This document shows, piece by piece, positions 59,501-64,000 of a DNA stretch of 64,000 nucleotides. A model generated the notes under the pieces. It did no database searches. It saw only the letters and a list, made by a program, of their open reading frames with translations, and had not been told where the DNA came from. Each line of letters begins with the position of its first letter. The stretch's first letter is position 1. Source of the stretch: Nereocystis luetkeana (Eukaryota; Sar; Phaeophyceae; Laminariales; Laminariaceae); assembly GCA_031213475.1 (NCBI GenBank), contig JARUPZ010000016.1, positions 2,165,140 through 2,229,139 of the forward strand, in the 5' to 3' direction. A program made the translations under genes and the position numbers.

Positions 59501-62500
59501 CTCTCGCCGCCCACAAAGACTCAAAGACCACAAAAACACCCAAGCCATGACTCACACCAACCCCGACCGACACAGCGCTTGAATTTCAAGTAGCGAACAT
59601 TTCCATGCCAACCCGGACCCGTACCCTCACCCGGCATGGCGCTACCGAATTTCTGAGCGCAGGATTTACATGCCCACGACCCTCTCGCCGCCCACAAAGA
59701 CTCAAAGACCACAAAAACACCCAAGCCCAGACTCACACCAACCCCGACCGACACAGCGCTTGAATTTCGAGTAGCGAACATTTCCATGCCAACCCGGACC
59801 CGTACCCTCACCCGGCATGGCGCTACCGAATTTCTGAGCGCAGGATTTACATGCCCACGACCCTCTCCCCGCCCACAAAAACACAAAATCTCACAACCAA
59901 GCAGACTCACGCTATCTACCTGGACACGGCGCTCAAATTTCCAAGAGCAAATTCACGTGCCCTTAATTTCTACAAAGACAACGCCAGAAAACGACAACAC
60001 CATACAACAAACAGAAACTTAGCTGACAGCTCTTGGAGTCCAGCCCGCAGATCTTCATCTTGGCCGCCTTGAAGCACACCTTTTTTTAGGGGAGAGAGAG
60101 AAAGGGACGGGGGGTGAGAGCTGCAGTACCGATAGTAGCGCCACGCTCAGGAAACACTGCTCGAAACAAACAAAACAAGCGAAACAAAAAATTAAAACAG
60201 GAAAACAAAGAAACAAAACAAATCAAAGCGAAACTAAAACAAGAAGGGGGAAAAAAAAGACCGCTTCAAAAAAAATATACAAAAAACGTACACTACTCGT
60301 CGCTGCAATACGAGGCTACGTACGTCTACGCTACGTGCAGGTCGGCCGCGCGCGCACAAGACTCAACGGCACCATCAACAAAATAATCCCACTAGTAACG
60401 CAAGCAAGCACTCAAACTCCCTGCCCTATGCCGCCCTGCCCAACCAGGAAGTCCAGGACGATGATGGCCCCCAGGTAGTCCATGACGATCCAGACGCCTG
60501 TCGAAAAAAAGAGACGCGAGGGCGGGAGCGAGCAGGCCCACCGAGGCGATAATGCCTCGGAGCAAGAAAAAACACTAAAAATGGCCTGCCCGCTCCCCCC
60601 GCAGACGACACGCGGAAAGAGTCAGGATGAACAGCCTAGCGGCGGAGTAGGGCATGCTACCATACCAACAGCGCCACTTGTGACACAACCTAAATCTCAA
60701 AACCTAGCAATCTCGCGATAAACCCGACACGGCGCCAAACCCGTACGCTCGCCCGGCATGACGCTTCCAAATTTCTGAGCGCAGGATTTACATGCCCACG
60801 ACCATCTCGCCGCCCACAAAGACTCAAAGACCACAAAAACACCCAAGCCCAGACTCACACCAACCCCGACCGACACAGCGCTTGAATTTCAAGTAGCGAA
60901 CATTTCCATGCCAACCCGGACCCGTACCCTCACCCGGCATGGCGCTACCGAATTTCTGAGCGCAGGATTTACATGCCCACGACCCTCTCGCCGCCCACAA
61001 AGACTCAAAGACCACAAAAACACCCAAGCCCAGACTCACACCAACCCCGACCGACACAGCGCTTGAATTTCAAGTAGCGAACATTTCCATGCCAACCCGG
61101 ACCCGTACCCTCACCCGGCATGGCGCTACCGAATTTCTGAGCGCAGGATTTACATGCCCACGACCCTCTCCCCGCCCACAAAAACACAAAATCTCACAAC
61201 CAAGCAGACTCACGCTATCTACCTGGACACGGCGCTCAAATTTCCAAGAGCAAATTCACGTGCCCTTAATTTCTACAAAGACAACGCCAGAAAACGACAA
61301 CACCATACAACAAACAGAAACTTAGCTGACAGCTCTTGGAGTCCAGCCCGCAGATCTTCATCTTGGCCGCCTTGAAGCACACCTTTTTTTAGGGGAGAGA
61401 GAGAAAGGGACGGGGGGTGAGAGCTGCAGTACCGATAGTAGCGCCACGCTCAGGAAACACTGCTCGAAACAAACAAAACAAGCGAAACAAAAAATTAAAA
61501 CAGGAAAACAAAGAAACAAAACAAATCAAAGCGAAACTAAAACAAGAAGGGGGAAAAAAAAGACCGCTTCAAAAAAAATATACAAAAAACGTACACTACT
61601 CGTCGCTGCAATACGAGGCTACGTACGTCTACGCTACGTGCAGGTCGGCCGCGCGCGCACAAGACTCAACGGCACCATCAACAAAATAATCCCACTAGTA
61701 ACGCAAGCAAGCACTCAAACTCCCTGCCCTATGCCGCCCTGCCCAACCAGGAAGTCCAGGACGATGATGGCCCCCAGGTAGTCCATGACGATCCAGACGC
61801 CTGTCGAAAAAAAGAGACGCGAGGGCGGGAGCGAGCAGGCCCACCGAGGCGATAATGCCTCGGAGCAAGAAAAAACACTAAAAATGGCCTGCCCGCTCCC
61901 CCCGCAGACGACACGCGGAAAGAGTCAGGATGAACAGCCTAGCGGCGGAGTAGGGCATGCTACCATACCAACAGCGCCACTTGTGACACAACCTAAATCT
62001 CAAAACCTAGCAATCTCGCGATAAACCCGACACGGCGCCAAACCCGTACGCTCGCCCGGCATGACGCTTCCAAATTTCTGAGCGCAGAATTTACATGCCC
62101 ACGACCATCTCGCCGCCCACAAAGACTCAAAGACCACAAAAACACCCAAGCCCAGACTCACACCAACCCCGACCGACACAGCGCTTGAATTTCAAGTAGC
62201 GAACATTTCCATGCCAACCCGGACCCGTACCCTCACCCGGCATGGCGCTACCGAATTTCTGAGCGCAGGATTTACATGCCCACGACCCTCTCGCCGCCCA
62301 CAAAGACTCAAAGACCACAAAAACACCCAAGCCCAGACTCACACCAACCCCGACCGACACAGCGCTTGAATTTCAAGTAGCGAACATTTCCATGCCAACC
62401 CGGACCCGTACCCTCACCCGGCATGGCGCTACCGAATTTCTGAGCGCAGGATTTACATGCCCACGACCCTCTCGCCGCCCACAAAGACTCAAAGACCACC

Positions 62501-64000
62501 AAAACACCCAAGCCATGACTCACACCAACCCCGACCGACACAGCGCTTGAATTTCAAGTAGCGAACATTTCCATGCCAACCCGGACCCGTACCCTCACCC
62601 GGCATGGCGCTACCGAATTTCTGAGCGCAGGATTTACATGCCCACGACCCTCTCGCCGCCCACAAAGACTCAAAGACCACAAAAACACCCAAGCCCAGAC
62701 TCACACCAACCCCGACCGACACAGCGCTTGAATTTCGAGTAGCGAACATTTCCATGCCAACCCGGACCCGTACCCTCACCCGGCATGGCGCTACCGAATT
62801 TCTGAGCGCAGGATTTACATGCCCACGACCCTCTCCCCGCCCACAAAAACACAAAATCTCACAACCAAGCAGACTCACGCTATCTACCTGGACACGGCGC
62901 TCAAATTTCCAAGAGCAAATTCACGTGCCCTTAATTTCTACAAAGACAACGCCAGAAAACGACAACACCATACAACAAACAGAAACTTAGCTGACAGCTC
63001 TTGGAGTCCAGCCCGCAGATCTTCATCTTGGCCGCCTTGAAGCACACCTTTTTTTAGGGGAGAGAGAGAAAGGGACGGGGGGTGAGAGCTGCAGTACCGA
63101 TAGTAGCGCCACGCTCAGGAAACACTGCTCGAAACAAACAAAACAAGCGAAACAAAAAATTAAAACAGGAAAACAAAGAAACAAAAAAAATCAAAGCGAA
63201 ACTAAAACAAGAAGGGGGAAAAAAAAGACCGCTTCAAAAAAAAAATACAAAAAACGTACACTACTCGTCGCTGCAATACGAGGCTACGTACGTCTACGCT
63301 ACGTGCAGGTCGGCCGCGCGCGCACAAGACTCAACGGCACCATCAACAAAATAATCCCACTAGTAACGCAAGCAAGCACTCAAACTCCCTGCCCTATGCC
63401 GCCCTGCCCAACCAGGAAGTCCAGGACGATGATGGCCCCCAGGTAGTCCATGACGATCCAGACGCCTGTCGAAAAAAAGAGACGCGAGGGCGGGAGCGAG
63501 CAGGCCCACCGAGGCGATAATGCCTCGGAGCAAGAAAAAACACTAAAAAGGGCCTGCCCGCTCCCCCCGCAGACGACACGCGGAAAGAGTCAGGATGAAC
63601 AGCCTAGCGGCGGAGTAGGGCATGCTACCATACCAACAGCGCCACTTGTGACACAACCTAAATCTCAAAACCTAGCAATCTCGCGATAAACCCGACACGG
63701 CGCCAAACCCGTACGCTCGCCCGGCATGACGCTTCCAAATTTCTGAGCGCAGGATTTACATGCCCACGACCATCTCGCCGCCCACAAAGACTCAAAGACC
63801 ACAAAAACACCCAAGCCCAGACTCACACCAACCCCGACCGACACAGCGCTTGAATTTCAAGTAGCGAACATTTCCATGCCAACCCGGACCCGTACCCTCA
63901 CCCGGCATGGCGCTACCGAATTTCTGAGCGCAGGATTTACATGCCAACGACCCTCTCGCCGCCCACAAAGACTCAAAGACCACAAAAACACCCAAGCCCA
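53555..64000. repeat. Right tandem array, same unit as left array
   Basis: Starts abruptly at TGCCCACGACCCTCTCCCCG, inside the last monomer of a block. The GGGTGAGAG landmark falls at 53817, 55482, 57146, 58449, 60114, 61417 and 63082: spacings 1665, 1664, 1303, 1665, 1303, 1665, that is 4, 4, 2, 4, 2, 4 full monomers. All units have the AAAACACAAAATC subtype. Alternating 1303 and 1665 makes a 2968-bp double unit, exactly twice 1484. Continues off the right edge. Confidence 0.97.
58449..64000. repeat. 2968-bp double unit, duplicated
   Basis: Blocks 58449-61416 and 61417-end share private variants at the same offset: CAAGCCATGACT at 59541 and 62509, and TTTCGAGTAG at 59766 and 62734, each 2968 bp apart. 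The second block is therefore a copy of the first. Confidence 0.85.

Overview
The window is nuclear DNA of a eukaryote and has no bacterial gene organisation. The best guess is a stramenopile, most likely a brown alga. The only gene I can follow confidently is cut into short exons at GT/AG borders, with introns of 0.2-4.4 kb full of small transposons. Its product is a beta-helix protein built of repeats like those of chlamydial polymorphic membrane proteins (Pmp), a type I associate with brown-algal genomes. The taxon is an inference.

Layout. (1) 1-30695: tandem array of a 1484-bp unit, 21 copies including a truncated last one, nearly identical. Each unit holds a block of 181-bp monomers plus about 860 bp of other sequence. 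(2) 30696-53554: about 22.9 kb of single-copy sequence. (3) 53555-64000: a second array of the same unit in the same orientation, 7 copies, running off the window. Unit lengths 1303, 1484 and 1665 bp correspond to 2, 3 and 4 full 181-bp monomers.

The middle segment carries, on the minus strand, six well-supported exons (53120-53301, 50727-50882, 46258-46350, 44523-44606, 43094-43178, 39315-39444) and one short tentative exon (43364-43403). They join in frame into about 256 residues of beta-helix repeats. The first exon visible starts 253 bp inside the edge of the right array, so the 5' part of the gene lies beyond that array or is lost. No convincing 3' end is seen. A possible membrane-anchor reading frame (31692-31847) and a possible Cys-containing exon (38117-38166) lie downstream on the same strand.

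Introns and flanks are crowded with non-autonomous DNA elements: a TTAA-flanked family starting CCCTTTTAG (5 copies), a TA-flanked family starting CGGGGG (5), a TCACTCTGG family (2 plus a half), a TGGTCCCTC element, and a 778-bp element with TTA target duplication and GGGCC ends (Harbinger type). There are also a tRNA-derived sequence, several minisatellites and dispersed repeats. The nine-base palindrome-like word TACCWGGTA occurs 14 times in the middle segment and was not seen in the arrays.

Inside every array unit, on the minus strand, two short exon-like segments sit behind good splice acceptors but with donor sites that look mutated. One resembles the hinge of a STE20-type protein kinase. 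The array unit may therefore have captured a piece of a gene.
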